Made by a program: the position numbers and the translations under genes
Shown here: one piece after another, positions 1 to 6,284 of the stretch
Numbering within the stretch: position 1 is the first letter of the stretch
How the letters are laid out: the number at the start of each line of letters is the position of its first letter
Source of the DNA: Planctomycetaceae bacterium
GTDB lineage: Bacteria > Planctomycetota > Planctomycetia > Pirellulales > UBA1268
Length of the DNA stretch: 11,444 nucleotides
Assembly (NCBI GenBank): GCA_005789975.1
Contig: SXWC01000112.1
Coordinates: forward strand, 1 to 11,444
Direction: 5' to 3'
The notes under the pieces: generated by a model
What the model was told of the DNA's origin: nothing
What the model saw: the letters and a program-made list of their open reading frames with translations, nothing else
The model's database searches: none

Positions 1-12
1 CGCCGGACGTTC

Positions 13-35
13 GCGGATGCCATCGTGGCATCCGC
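13..35. terminator. Perfect 10-bp stem-loop, terminator-like
   Basis: GCGGATGCCA (13-22) and its exact reverse complement TGGCATCCGC (26-35) flank a three-base loop, TCG. No T-tract follows on either strand, so it is not a classical intrinsic terminator. It could end transcription of a gene left of the window or stabilise a 3' end. The stem is directly visible; the function is inferred. Confidence 0.45.
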
Positions 36-41
36 TCACTC

Positions 42-65
42 GATGCCGGCCGCGCTCCCGGCATC
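42..65. repeat. Second perfect inverted repeat, 8-bp stem
   Basis: GATGCCGG (42-49) pairs perfectly with CCGGCATC (58-65) across an eight-base loop. It begins six bases after the preceding hairpin and shares the GATGCC/GGCATC core with it, so the two may be related repeat units or a double 3'-end structure. There is no T-tract. From here to 234 I see no gene, only a weak promoter candidate and the ribosome-binding site of the next gene. Confidence 0.4.
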
Positions 66-148
66 CTGCCTTCGCGTGCCGCCAACGCCGGCTTCCGGGG
101 CATGGGCACCCCCTCCCGTGACCGGATTCAGTCATGAAGCGGACACTC

Positions 149-178
149 CTCACAAACTGAAAAAGTCGAAGTTAGACT
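149..178 (+). promoter_or_regulatory. Weak promoter candidate for the MEKHLA gene
   Basis: CTCACA (149-154, four of six bases matching TTGACA) and TAGACT (173-178, four of six matching TATAAT) are separated by 18 bases in a locally A-rich stretch that stands out from the GC-rich surroundings. Transcription would start near 185, about 50 bases before the GTG start codon. The evidence is consensus matching only. Confidence 0.28.
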
Positions 179-220
179 CGTGACGCGGCCGCGCCTGCGG
201 CGGGTTCGGCAGCAGTTCCC

Positions 221-228
221 GGAGGAAG
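221..228 (+). promoter_or_regulatory. Shine-Dalgarno site fixing the GTG start
   Basis: GGAGGAAG lies with nine bases between GGAGG and the GTG at 235. It supports GTG 235 as the real start rather than the out-of-frame GTG at 180. Confidence 0.7.
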
Positions 229-234
229 ATTCCC

Positions 235-711
235 GTGGCGACCAGCCCAGAACCTTGGAGCCGGCCGGAATGGGTCGCCCATGCCGGGCTCCTGCTCGAC
301 TCGTTTCGGCAGAGGCTTGGCCGGGAACTCGTGGCCCGCGAGGGTTCCGTCCTGGCCCAGGCCGAACGGCTCTACCGGGCCCCGTTCGTCGTCGTCTCTC
401 ACGGCACCGAAGAGGATCCCATCCTCAACTACGGCAACGCCGCCGCCCTCGCTCTCTGGGAGATGGACGCCGATGCGCTGACGCGGACCCCGTCGCGGCT
501 GACCGCCGAGCCCGTGCACCGCGACGAACGGACCCGACTCCTCGAACGGACCCGCCGCGACGGGTTTGTGGACGACTATGCCGGCGTGCGCATCTCGCGC
601 ACCGGGCGACGGTTTCGCATCGAGGAGGCCGTCGTCTGGAATCTCGCCGACGGCCGGGAAATCCATCGGGGCCAGGCGGCCACGTTCGACAAGTGGACGC
701 GTCTGGACTGA
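235..711 (+). CDS. MEKHLA domain-containing protein
   Basis: A 158-residue soluble protein with a GTG start and no signal peptide or membrane segment. It matches the bacterial stand-alone MEKHLA family: SHGTEEDPILNYGN at residues 55-68, followed by an ALxLWEMD stretch, PSRLTAEP at 86-93, and then the GFVDDYAGVRIS and GRRFRIEEAVVWNL segments with a GQAA-F-W ending. MEKHLA is a PAS-related fold, best known at the C-terminus of plant HD-Zip III proteins. PAS-like folds usually sense small molecules, redox state or light, but the ligand of the bacterial form is not known to me and no output domain is attached. The glutathione peroxidase gene begins 49 bases downstream on the same strand, so cotranscription and a role in stress sensing are possible but unproven. 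The family call is firm; the function is open. Confidence 0.88.
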   Translation: MATSPEPWSRPEWVAHAGLLLDSFRQRLGRELVAREGSVLAQAERLYRAPFVVVSHGTEEDPILNYGNAAALALWEMDADALTRTPSRLTAEPVHRDERTRLLERTRRDGFVDDYAGVRISRTGRRFRIEEAVVWNLADGREIHRGQAATFDKWTRLD

Positions 712-760
712 CCGACTTTAATGAGTTGGTGTCGTCCGCCCGCTTTCAGGAGGTTTCCCG

Positions 761-1315
761 ATGTCGCTCGACAAAATCTGCATCCTGTTCGTCGCCTTCA
801 CGATGGCCGTCGGTGTCGTCTCCGCAGCCCGGGCCGAATCGCCGCTGACCGGAGAGGTGAAGTCGATCGACGGCAAGGCCGTGGATCTCGCGTCGTACAA
901 GGGCAAGGTCGTGGTGATCGTGAACGTCGCCAGCCGCTGCGGTTACACCGGGCAGTATGCCGGCCTGCAGAAACTCTACGACACCTACAAGGACAAGGGC
1001 CTCGTCGTCCTCGGCTTCCCGGCCAACGAGTTTGGGGGGCAGGAGCCGGGCAGCGATGCCGAGATCGCCCAGTTCTGCTCGTCGAAATACGGTGTGACCT
1101 TCCCGATGTTTTCCAAGATCGTGGTCAAGGGGACCGGCATCTCCCCGCTCTACAAGTCGCTCACCGAAACGGCCGAGCCTGCCGGCGACGTGAAGTGGAA
1201 TTTCGAGAAGTTTCTGATCGGCAAGGACGGCACGATCGTCGGTCGCTATCGTTCAGGCGTCGGCCCCGTTGATGCGGAACTCATCGCGGCCGTCGAAGCG
1301 GCGCTGGCCAAATAG
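761..1315 (+). CDS. gpx: Exported glutathione peroxidase, Cys-type (probably thioredoxin-dependent)
   Basis: A 184-residue thiol peroxidase that should reduce hydrogen peroxide and organic or lipid hydroperoxides. Residues 1-25 look like a Sec signal peptide: a hydrophobic core at 6-22, then ARA at 23-25. This places the enzyme in the periplasm or attached to the cell envelope. The catalytic tetrad is visible: Cys60 in NVASRCGYT, Gln94 in GGQEPG, and Trp146 and Asn147 in WNFEKFL. A second cysteine, Cys106 in QFCSSKYGVTFP, sits where yeast Gpx3 has its resolving Cys82. This favours the two-cysteine, thioredoxin-reduced mechanism over true glutathione dependence. AGGAGGT (748-754) lies seven bases before the ATG. 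The gene follows the MEKHLA gene by 49 bases and converges on the glycosyltransferase operon. Confidence 0.93.
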   Translation: MSLDKICILFVAFTMAVGVVSAARAESPLTGEVKSIDGKAVDLASYKGKVVVIVNVASRCGYTGQYAGLQKLYDTYKDKGLVVLGFPANEFGGQEPGSDAEIAQFCSSKYGVTFPMFSKIVVKGTGISPLYKSLTETAEPAGDVKWNFEKFLIGKDGTIVGRYRSGVGPVDAELIAAVEAALAK

Positions 1316-1360
1316 GCCGCCGCAGGCGGGATCGCCCCCCGCTTCCCACGCGACGGCCGA
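1316..1360. other. Convergent intergenic spacer with small GC hairpin
   Basis: Only 45 bases separate the ends of the peroxidase gene (+) and the GT2 gene (-). CCGCC (1317-1321) and GGCGG (1325-1329) form a five-base-pair hairpin with a three-base loop just after the peroxidase stop. No T-tract is present on either strand. It might act as a weak bidirectional 3' structure. Confidence 0.3.
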
Positions 1361-2359
1361 TCATGCCGCCTTCGACGAGGTGCGGGTCTGAGCGCGGCCG
1401 GGGCCGATCGTGCGGCGGACGACCCAGGTCGGCCGACCCTGCGCCTCGCGGTAGGCCCTGACGACGTATTCACCGACGATGGCCACGGCCGCCGTCTGCA
1501 CCCCGGCCACGAGCGTGGCGACGGCGGTGATGGCCGCGAGCGACACGCCGGGCTGTGGGTCGGCCGCGGTGAGCGACGACAGCGTGGCCACCGCGGCGGA
1601 CGTGATGCCGATGATGCCGAGCGCCGCGGACGCGACCCAGGTGAACCGCACCGGTGCGTCTGACGAGAGCACGAGCGCATCGCCGGCGAGTTTGAGGAGC
1701 TTCCACGGGGAATATTTCGTCACGCCGGCGACCCGGGCGTGACGGTCATACCAGACCGGCTCGTGGCGGAAGCCCGCCCACGGTACGAGGCTCCGCAGGT
1801 AGCGGCGCTTTTCCGGCAACGCGATCACGGCGTTGGCGACGGCCCGGTCGATGAGCTTGAAGTCGCCGGTGTCGACCGGCATGGGATAGGGGATGAGTCG
1901 GGCAAAGAACCGGTGGAAGAGGCTGGCGGTGACGAGTTTGAAGCGTGTCTCGCCGTCGCGGGTCCGTCGCCGACCGTAGGCCACGTCGACGCCCGATCGC
2001 CACATCCGCACCATTTCGGTGATGACCTCGGGAGGGTCCTGAAGGTCGGCGTCGGTGATCACGATCGCGTCGCCGCGGGCTGCGGCCAGGCCGGCCGACA
2101 TCGCCGCCTGTTGGCCGAAGTTGCGGGCCAGCTCGATCACCTGCACGCGGGCGTCGCGGCCGGCGATCGCCTCCAGCCGCTCGAGCGTCGCGTCGCGGCT
2201 GCCGTCGTCGACATAGACGATCTCGAAATCCATGCCCGTCGCGGGCAGGACGTTCACGAGTCGGGCGTGCGTGTCATCAATGACCTCGACTTCGTTGTGG
2301 CAGGGAATGACGATCGAGAGGAGGCCATGGCCCGTCCTTGCGGAATGGATGTCGGTCAT
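1361..2359 (-). CDS. GT2 polyprenyl-phosphate glycosyltransferase (GtrB/DPM1-like)
   Basis: 332 residues. The N-terminal GT-A domain carries SIVIPCHNE at 15-23, DDGS at 51-54, RNFGQQAA at 79-86 and DADLQDPPE at 103-111, with metal- and sugar-nucleotide-binding aspartates 103 and 105. Further motifs are VDTGDFKLIDR, a RYLRSLVPWAGF segment and GVTKYSPWKLLKLAGDAL, which corresponds to the GESKY region of the family. Two membrane segments (about 239-262 and 272-296) close the protein, as in GtrB-type enzymes. The expected reaction is transfer of a sugar from a nucleotide donor to polyprenyl phosphate on the cytoplasmic face; the sugar cannot be read from sequence. The ATG overlaps the stop of the preceding GT-C gene in an ATGA (2356-2359), with a perfect Shine-Dalgarno before it, indicating translational coupling. 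A longer reading frame continues upstream but lies inside the GT-C gene and is not used. Confidence 0.92.
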   Translation of the reverse strand: MTDIHSARTGHGLLSIVIPCHNEVEVIDDTHARLVNVLPATGMDFEIVYVDDGSRDATLERLEAIAGRDARVQVIELARNFGQQAAMSAGLAAARGDAIVITDADLQDPPEVITEMVRMWRSGVDVAYGRRRTRDGETRFKLVTASLFHRFFARLIPYPMPVDTGDFKLIDRAVANAVIALPEKRRYLRSLVPWAGFRHEPVWYDRHARVAGVTKYSPWKLLKLAGDALVLSSDAPVRFTWVASAALGIIGITSAAVATLSSLTAADPQPGVSLAAITAVATLVAGVQTAAVAIVGEYVVRAYREAQGRPTWVVRRTIGPGRAQTRTSSKAA

Positions 2360-4116
2360 CGGGTCACCTCCGTGTTTCCGGCCGTTCGCGGGGTCGTCGG
2401 GGGCGTGCGTCCGATCGCGAGCACGTCCTGCCGGCGGAAGACGGGCCTCGTGCGGGCCACCACGCCGTAGCCCTCCGGCAGCAGCCGTTCGAGGTCGCCA
2501 AAGTGCTGTTCGGGAACGAGCAGCACCGCCTCCGGATCGGACCCGAGAAACGTGGCCGCAGCGGCGGCTTGTTTGTCGCCGATCTGTGTCACGGCCTTGT
2601 CGGCATAGAAGACGATGTTGGGGCTCGCCAGCAGGTAGGTGCCCAGCCGCGGCGCCGCGTCGGTGCGGGCATGCAACTGCCTGACGAACGGGGGGATCGT
2701 GTTGGCCTGGGCCAGTCGTGACTGGGCCGGCCCGACCGCCAGCGCCGCATAGACGAGGCCCGTGGCCGCGAACGCGGTGACGGCGGCCATCGGCTGTCGG
2801 GTCGCAAGCAGGCCGCAGGCGATCGCCCCCACCAGCGGCACGATGCCCACGAGCGCCGCCGGCTCGCCGCCCGGCAGGCCATACTGCGCCGCGACGCAGA
2901 TCGTCGCCGCGGTGGCGATGCCCCCGAAGGCGAGCGCCGCCAGGCCTGTCGCCATCCAGCGCGGATGGGGCCACGAGCCGGCCGTCGCGCGGCGGGCCGC
3001 ATCGACGCCGATCACGGCCACGAGAAAGGCGGCGGCTGGGTAGGCCGGCAGGACGTAGTTGGGAAGTTTGGTTGCGGCGGCGGAGAATCCGCCGACCCAG
3101 ACCGCGAGCCACGCCAGCAAGAGCAGCAAGGCGTGGTTGGCGACTCCAGCCCCCGCCGTTCGCTTCCAGGCCCGCCAGACGGCCACGACGATGGCGAAGG
3201 GCAGGAAGCACGACCACGGATAGAAGCCGACGAGCATCGCCAGGGGATGGAAGAACGCGCTGCCGCCGTGTTTCTCCATCGGCGCCATGAAGCGGCCGAC
3301 GTTGTGGACGAAGAAGAAGCCCGTGGTCCAGGCGCCGTCGGTCCGGAGGGTCACCGCGACGTACCAGGGGGCGGCGGCGGCGATCGCACCGGCCGTGATC
3401 GTGAGCGGTCGGATGGCTGCGAGCACGTCACCGATGGCCGGCAGCGTCGCCCGTGCGATCCGGGCGACGGCCGTCTTGCCCGTCACGTCGTCGCCGAGCC
3501 GCCGTTCGACGGCGAGCCACCAGGCCCATGGTCCGAGCACGGCGAGCGGGCCGACGAAGCCGATCGGTCCCTTGCAGACCACCGCCAGCCCCAGCAGCAT
3601 GCCGATGCCGAAGGCCCGGGAGAGGTCGAGCCGCGCGAGTCGTCCATCACGGGCCGGCATCAGTGCCTCGGCGGCCAGGAGCGTGGCCCACGCGGTGAGC
3701 GCCGTGAGAATCGCGTCGGGGGTCGCCGCATGGGCCTCGATCGAGACGAGCAGACAGCCGACGTAGGCCAGCGCCGCCACCACGCCGGTCGCGTCGTCAA
3801 ACCAGCGCCGGCCCGCCCGCAGCAGGGCCAGGGCGGTGAGCAGCGTGGCGATCACGGACGGCAGCCGCGCCGCGAACTCATTGACCCCGAACACCCGCAT
3901 GCACGCGGCCATGCACCAGTGCATGAGCACCGGCTTGTCGACGGCGAGCGCGCCGTTGAAGGTGGGCACGATCCAGTCGTTCGTCTCGACCATCGCACGG
4001 GCGACGGCGGCGAATCGGGCCTCGTCCTCGTCCCAGAGGGGCGTCGGGGCGGTGCCGATCGCGAGGGCCGCGATCGAGGCGAGGAGGACGACGAGCACGG
4101 GGCGATTCCAAGGCAT
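2356..4116 (-). CDS. GT-C (PMT/ArnT-like) membrane glycosyltransferase, second paralogue
   Basis: 586 residues, a polytopic integral membrane protein of the GT39/ArnT type, which uses a polyprenyl-phosphate-linked sugar as donor on the outer face of the membrane. TM1 (about 7-23) is followed by the acidic motif WDEDE at 28-32, the position of the catalytic acid in GT-C enzymes. DWIVPTFNG and KPVLMHW follow. Other family segments are AATPDA, CKGPIGF, PWYVAVTLRTDGAW (Arg258), FFVHNVGRF and TKLPNYVLPAYPA, and a soluble C-terminal tail ends in VLAIG. The ATG at 4116 is chosen because AGGAAG (4129-4124) precedes it by seven bases and TM1 starts at once; the longer frame adds out-of-family residues. 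It begins 28 bases after the stop of its paralogue and overlaps the GT2 gene by four bases. Acceptor and sugar are unknown. Confidence 0.88.
   Translation of the reverse strand: MPWNRPVLVVLLASIAALAIGTAPTPLWDEDEARFAAVARAMVETNDWIVPTFNGALAVDKPVLMHWCMAACMRVFGVNEFAARLPSVIATLLTALALLRAGRRWFDDATGVVAALAYVGCLLVSIEAHAATPDAILTALTAWATLLAAEALMPARDGRLARLDLSRAFGIGMLLGLAVVCKGPIGFVGPLAVLGPWAWWLAVERRLGDDVTGKTAVARIARATLPAIGDVLAAIRPLTITAGAIAAAAPWYVAVTLRTDGAWTTGFFFVHNVGRFMAPMEKHGGSAFFHPLAMLVGFYPWSCFLPFAIVVAVWRAWKRTAGAGVANHALLLLLAWLAVWVGGFSAAATKLPNYVLPAYPAAAFLVAVIGVDAARRATAGSWPHPRWMATGLAALAFGGIATAATICVAAQYGLPGGEPAALVGIVPLVGAIACGLLATRQPMAAVTAFAATGLVYAALAVGPAQSRLAQANTIPPFVRQLHARTDAAPRLGTYLLASPNIVFYADKAVTQIGDKQAAAAATFLGSDPEAVLLVPEQHFGDLERLLPEGYGVVARTRPVFRRQDVLAIGRTPPTTPRTAGNTEVTR
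2364..2371 (-). promoter_or_regulatory. Perfect Shine-Dalgarno deciding the GT2 start
   Basis: On the minus strand GGAGGTGA (2371 down to 2364) is a full eight-base anti-16S match, with seven bases between GGAGG and the ATG at 2359. It lies inside the last codons of the upstream GT-C gene and fixes the GT2 start. Confidence 0.8.
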
Positions 4117-4144
4117 GTCGGGACTTCCTGGGTGAGCGGGCGGG

Positions 4145-5911
4145 TCAGCGACCGAGCGGGCGTCCGGCGTCTTCGATGGCGAGCCGGGCCGGCCGTTCGG
4201 CAGACTTCGGGCCGATGAGGAGCACCTCGTGAAACGTGGGGAACGAACTGGCGGAACGAAGCACGCCGTAGGAGTCGGGCAACACGGCGGTGACCTGGTC
4301 GGCGAACTGGGCGTGGACCACGATGTGGCCGCCCGGATGATCTGCGACGAAGGCGGCCGCCTCGGTCGGGTGATCGAGTTGCGGCACCGTGCCGGCGGGA
4401 GTGACGCGGCCCGCGTAGAACACGGCGCTGGCCGGCGCGCCGAACGACGCGATCGGCAGGGGCGCGGCTCGATCGACAGGGATCGCGGCAAGCAGTTGTC
4501 GCGTGCCGCCGACATGGCCCACGCAGGCGGGGCCGACGGCCAGCAGAATCCCGACGGTGCAGCAGGCCGTGACCGCCCAGGCCGTGACCGCGGCCCGCCG
4601 CGACGAGAGCGACTGGCAGGCCCATGCGACCACGGCTCCGACCACGGGCGCGAGGCCGACGAGCCCCAGCCACTCGGCCCCCGGCGCGATGCGGCGGGTG
4701 ACGAGTGGCAGGCCGACTCCGATCGCGATGCCCGAGATCGCGAGGAAAGACCACGCCCAGCGCATCCAGCCGTCGGTCACCAGGCTGGGCCGGCGGATCC
4801 AGTCGGCGAGGAACAGTCCGGCCGTGGCGGCGATCGCGGGATAAGCGGGCCAGATGTAGCCCGGCAGTTTCGTGCCGGCAAGGGAAAACGGGATGATCCA
4901 GGCGGCCATCCAGCAGGCCAGCAGCCGCATCCCGACGGTGTCTGGCGAGTCGGCACCGGACCGGACGGTTCGCCCGCCGTGCGCTGCGATCAGGGCCGAA
5001 GCCATCGACCAGGGAAACATTCCGACCAGCACCACCACGGGATAGTAGAGGAATGCGGAGCCGGAATGCCCTTCCATGGGCGTGGCGAAGCGGCCCACGT
5101 TGTGGACGAGCAGAAAGTCGTGGAGCCACGCGCCGTCGGTGCGAAATGTGACGAGCACGTACCAAGGCAGCGACACCACCGCCGCGGATGCCATCACGAC
5201 GTGCAGCCGCATGCCCCGGCAAGCGGCGATGAAAGCGGACGCGAGGCGGAAGAACCGGCCGCCTCCGCGGCCCGGATCGACGGCTGCCTGCCACCAGCAA
5301 AAGCCCCCCAGGCCGACGAGGGGAAGGAGCAGCCCGACCGGTCCCTTGGCCAGCACGGCGAGGCCGCAGGCGACGCCGACACCGAGCGCCGCGCCGGCCG
5401 GGAGCTGCACCGCGGCGTTTCGCCAGCCGGTGCCATCGTTCGGGGGGATTCGGCCGCCGCGGATGAAGAACCAGAGGGCCAGCGTCGTGCAAAATGCGAG
5501 CGGGGCGTCGGGCGTTGCCGCCCGCCCGGCCACGCCGGTCCAGAGGCAGGTCGCCATCACGAGCCCGGCCCAGAGCCCGACGTCGGGTCGGAACAGGGCC
5601 TGGCCGATGCGCAGGGTGAGCAGGCAGGTGCCGATCGTGAGCAGGGCCGACGCGATGCGGGCGCCCGTCTCGTTGACGCCGGCCACGGCGAAACCGGCGA
5701 GGTGGAGCCAGTTGACGAGGACCGGCTTCTCGACCCGCAGCCGGCCGTTGAAGGTCGGCACGATCCAGTCGCCGGTCGTGTGCATGGCGAGCGAGCAGGC
5801 GGCGTTGCGCGGTTCGTCGTCGTCCCAGAGCGGCGGTCCGCCGAGATTCGGCAGCAGCACGAGGGCCGCCACGAGGGCGACGATCAGGCCCGAACGACTG
5901 GTGATCGACAT
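4145..5911 (-). CDS. GT-C (PMT/ArnT-like) membrane glycosyltransferase, first paralogue
   Basis: 588 residues and first gene of the operon. It aligns along its whole length with the next gene: WDDDE (29-33) after TM1, DWIVPTFNGRLRVEKPVL, AATPDAPL, AKGPVGLLLPL, PWYVLVTFRTDGAW with Arg257 (258 in the paralogue), VHNVGRF, TKLPGYIWPAYPA, and a C-terminal domain ending LPDSYGVL then VLLIG. These are features of phospholipid-carrier-dependent glycosyltransferases that move a sugar from polyprenyl phosphate to lipid, polysaccharide or protein outside the cytoplasm. The ATG at 5911 is chosen because TM1 (about 7-21) starts directly after it. The 61-residue extension back to 6094 is Arg/Pro-rich and non-conserved in appearance, and would run into the divergent gyrA promoter. 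No clear Shine-Dalgarno precedes 5911, so this start is less certain than its neighbours. Confidence 0.87.
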   Translation of the reverse strand: MSITSRSGLIVALVAALVLLPNLGGPPLWDDDEPRNAACSLAMHTTGDWIVPTFNGRLRVEKPVLVNWLHLAGFAVAGVNETGARIASALLTIGTCLLTLRIGQALFRPDVGLWAGLVMATCLWTGVAGRAATPDAPLAFCTTLALWFFIRGGRIPPNDGTGWRNAAVQLPAGAALGVGVACGLAVLAKGPVGLLLPLVGLGGFCWWQAAVDPGRGGGRFFRLASAFIAACRGMRLHVVMASAAVVSLPWYVLVTFRTDGAWLHDFLLVHNVGRFATPMEGHSGSAFLYYPVVVLVGMFPWSMASALIAAHGGRTVRSGADSPDTVGMRLLACWMAAWIIPFSLAGTKLPGYIWPAYPAIAATAGLFLADWIRRPSLVTDGWMRWAWSFLAISGIAIGVGLPLVTRRIAPGAEWLGLVGLAPVVGAVVAWACQSLSSRRAAVTAWAVTACCTVGILLAVGPACVGHVGGTRQLLAAIPVDRAAPLPIASFGAPASAVFYAGRVTPAGTVPQLDHPTEAAAFVADHPGGHIVVHAQFADQVTAVLPDSYGVLRSASSFPTFHEVLLIGPKSAERPARLAIEDAGRPLGR

Positions 5912-5983
5912 GGCGAAGGCCCGAAAGCCGGGGGTGCGAACCTCTGGAAAGTCCCCGTGCCGCCGCGGCCGGAAGGGGGCGGG

Positions 5984-6013
5984 AGAGTAGGAGGCGGCCC
6001 GGGCGCGGGTCAA
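5984..6013 (-). promoter_or_regulatory. Candidate promoter of the glycosyltransferase operon
   Basis: On the minus strand TTGACC (6013-6008, five of six matching TTGACA) is followed after 18 bases by TACTCT (5989-5984, three of six matching TATAAT). Transcription would start near 5976 and leave a leader of about 65 bases before the ATG at 5911. The -10 is poor, so this is tentative. Confidence 0.33.
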
Positions 6014-6063
6014 GCCGTGAGCGTGATCGGAAAAACAAGCGATTTTCCCGCGTTCAGGGCCGG

Positions 6064-6091
6064 TTGACCGACCCCCGGGGACGGGTATGTT
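6064..6091 (+). promoter_or_regulatory. Candidate gyrA promoter (TTGACC-N16-TATGTT)
   Basis: TTGACC (6064-6069, five of six) and TATGTT (6086-6091, four of six) are 16 bases apart, a good sigma-70-type arrangement in a GC-rich region. Transcription would start around 6098, giving a leader of roughly 185 bases before the TTG start of gyrA. Supercoiling-responsive control is common for gyrase genes but cannot be read from this sequence. Confidence 0.5.
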
Positions 6092-6130
6092 CAAGCATCG
6101 CCGGAGGCCCTCCAGGTTGGCCGGGACTTA

Positions 6131-6152
6131 GCAGACTGTGGAACAGGTCTGC
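6131..6152 (+). promoter_or_regulatory. gyrA leader stem-loop 1
   Basis: GCAGACTGT (6131-6139) and ACAGGTCTGC (6143-6152) pair over nine base pairs, with one bulged G on the right arm and the three-base loop GGA. It is near-palindromic, so it could instead be a protein-binding operator in DNA. Position relative to the candidate start of transcription is about +34. Confidence 0.5.
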
Positions 6153-6172
6153 CCGAGCAGGATGCGAAGATC

Positions 6173-6210
6173 GTCGATCGTGGGAAACCGCCGGTTTTTC
6201 ACCGATCGAC
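6173..6210 (+). promoter_or_regulatory. gyrA leader stem-loop 2, 17-bp hairpin
   Basis: The left arm GTCGATCGTGGGAAACC (6173-6189) pairs with 6193-6210 around the loop GCC (6190-6192). The outer eight pairs (GTCGATCG with CGATCGAC) are perfect. C6202 is a single bulge, and the inner nine pairs include two G-U wobbles at 6183 and 6184. Seventeen pairs with one bulge is far more than expected by chance in a short spacer. No T-tract follows, so a simple intrinsic terminator is unlikely. Confidence 0.62.
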
Positions 6211-6216
6211 CCTAGG

Positions 6217-6245
6217 TGGACGAAGTTCATGGATGACTTTGTCCA
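6217..6245 (+). promoter_or_regulatory. gyrA leader stem-loop 3
   Basis: TGGACGAAGT (6217-6226) pairs with ACTTTGTCCA (6236-6245) over ten continuous positions. One is a G-U wobble (6222 with 6240). The nine-base loop is TCATGGATG. It ends 26 bases before the Shine-Dalgarno of gyrA. A competing fold uses GTCC/GGAC at 6241-6250. The G-U pair, which keeps an RNA stem but not a DNA palindrome, hints at selection at the RNA level. Confidence 0.52.
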
Positions 6246-6271
6246 CGGACAGTCAGGGTCCGATCGCGGCT

Positions 6272-6276
6272 GGAGG
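6272..6276 (+). promoter_or_regulatory. Shine-Dalgarno supporting the TTG start of gyrA
   Basis: GGAGG sits eight bases before TTG 6285. No ATG in this frame lies between here and the conserved [16 protein letters not shown] segment, so the TTG is the best start. Confidence 0.75.
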
Positions 6277-6284
6277 CACGTTTC

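Larger units (their letters stand above)
5912..6284. other. Divergent regulatory region between GT operon and gyrA
   Basis: This 373-base stretch without a credible gene separates two divergently read units. It holds a candidate minus-strand promoter on the left, a better plus-strand promoter at 6064-6091, three stem-loops in the predicted gyrA leader (6131-6245) and the gyrA ribosome-binding site. Short reading frames here run out of frame into gyrA or back into the GT gene and have no recognisable protein content. Confidence 0.7.

Noticed and set aside
2965..6067. Long plus-strand open frames opposite the GT-C genes (2965-4218 and 4229-6067)
   Set aside because: They are rich in Arg, Gly, Glu and Asp with no recognisable family, and arise from third-position G+C bias opposite well-supported membrane proteins.
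5912..6094. N-terminal extension of the first GT-C protein to an ATG at 6094
   Set aside because: The 61 added residues are Arg/Pro-rich, would cover the divergent promoter region and the gyrA -35/-10, and precede a start (5911) directly followed by the usual first membrane helix.
6131..6152. LexA/SOS box in the gyrA leader
   Set aside because: CTGT and ACAG are present at 6136-6139 and 6143-6146, but they are three bases apart rather than the eight of the E. coli LexA site, and they are better explained as part of the stem.
6173..6210. Intrinsic terminator or attenuator upstream of gyrA
   Set aside because: The stem is strong but is followed by CCTAGG rather than a T-tract, so simple rho-independent termination is not supported, though attenuation by another route stays possible.
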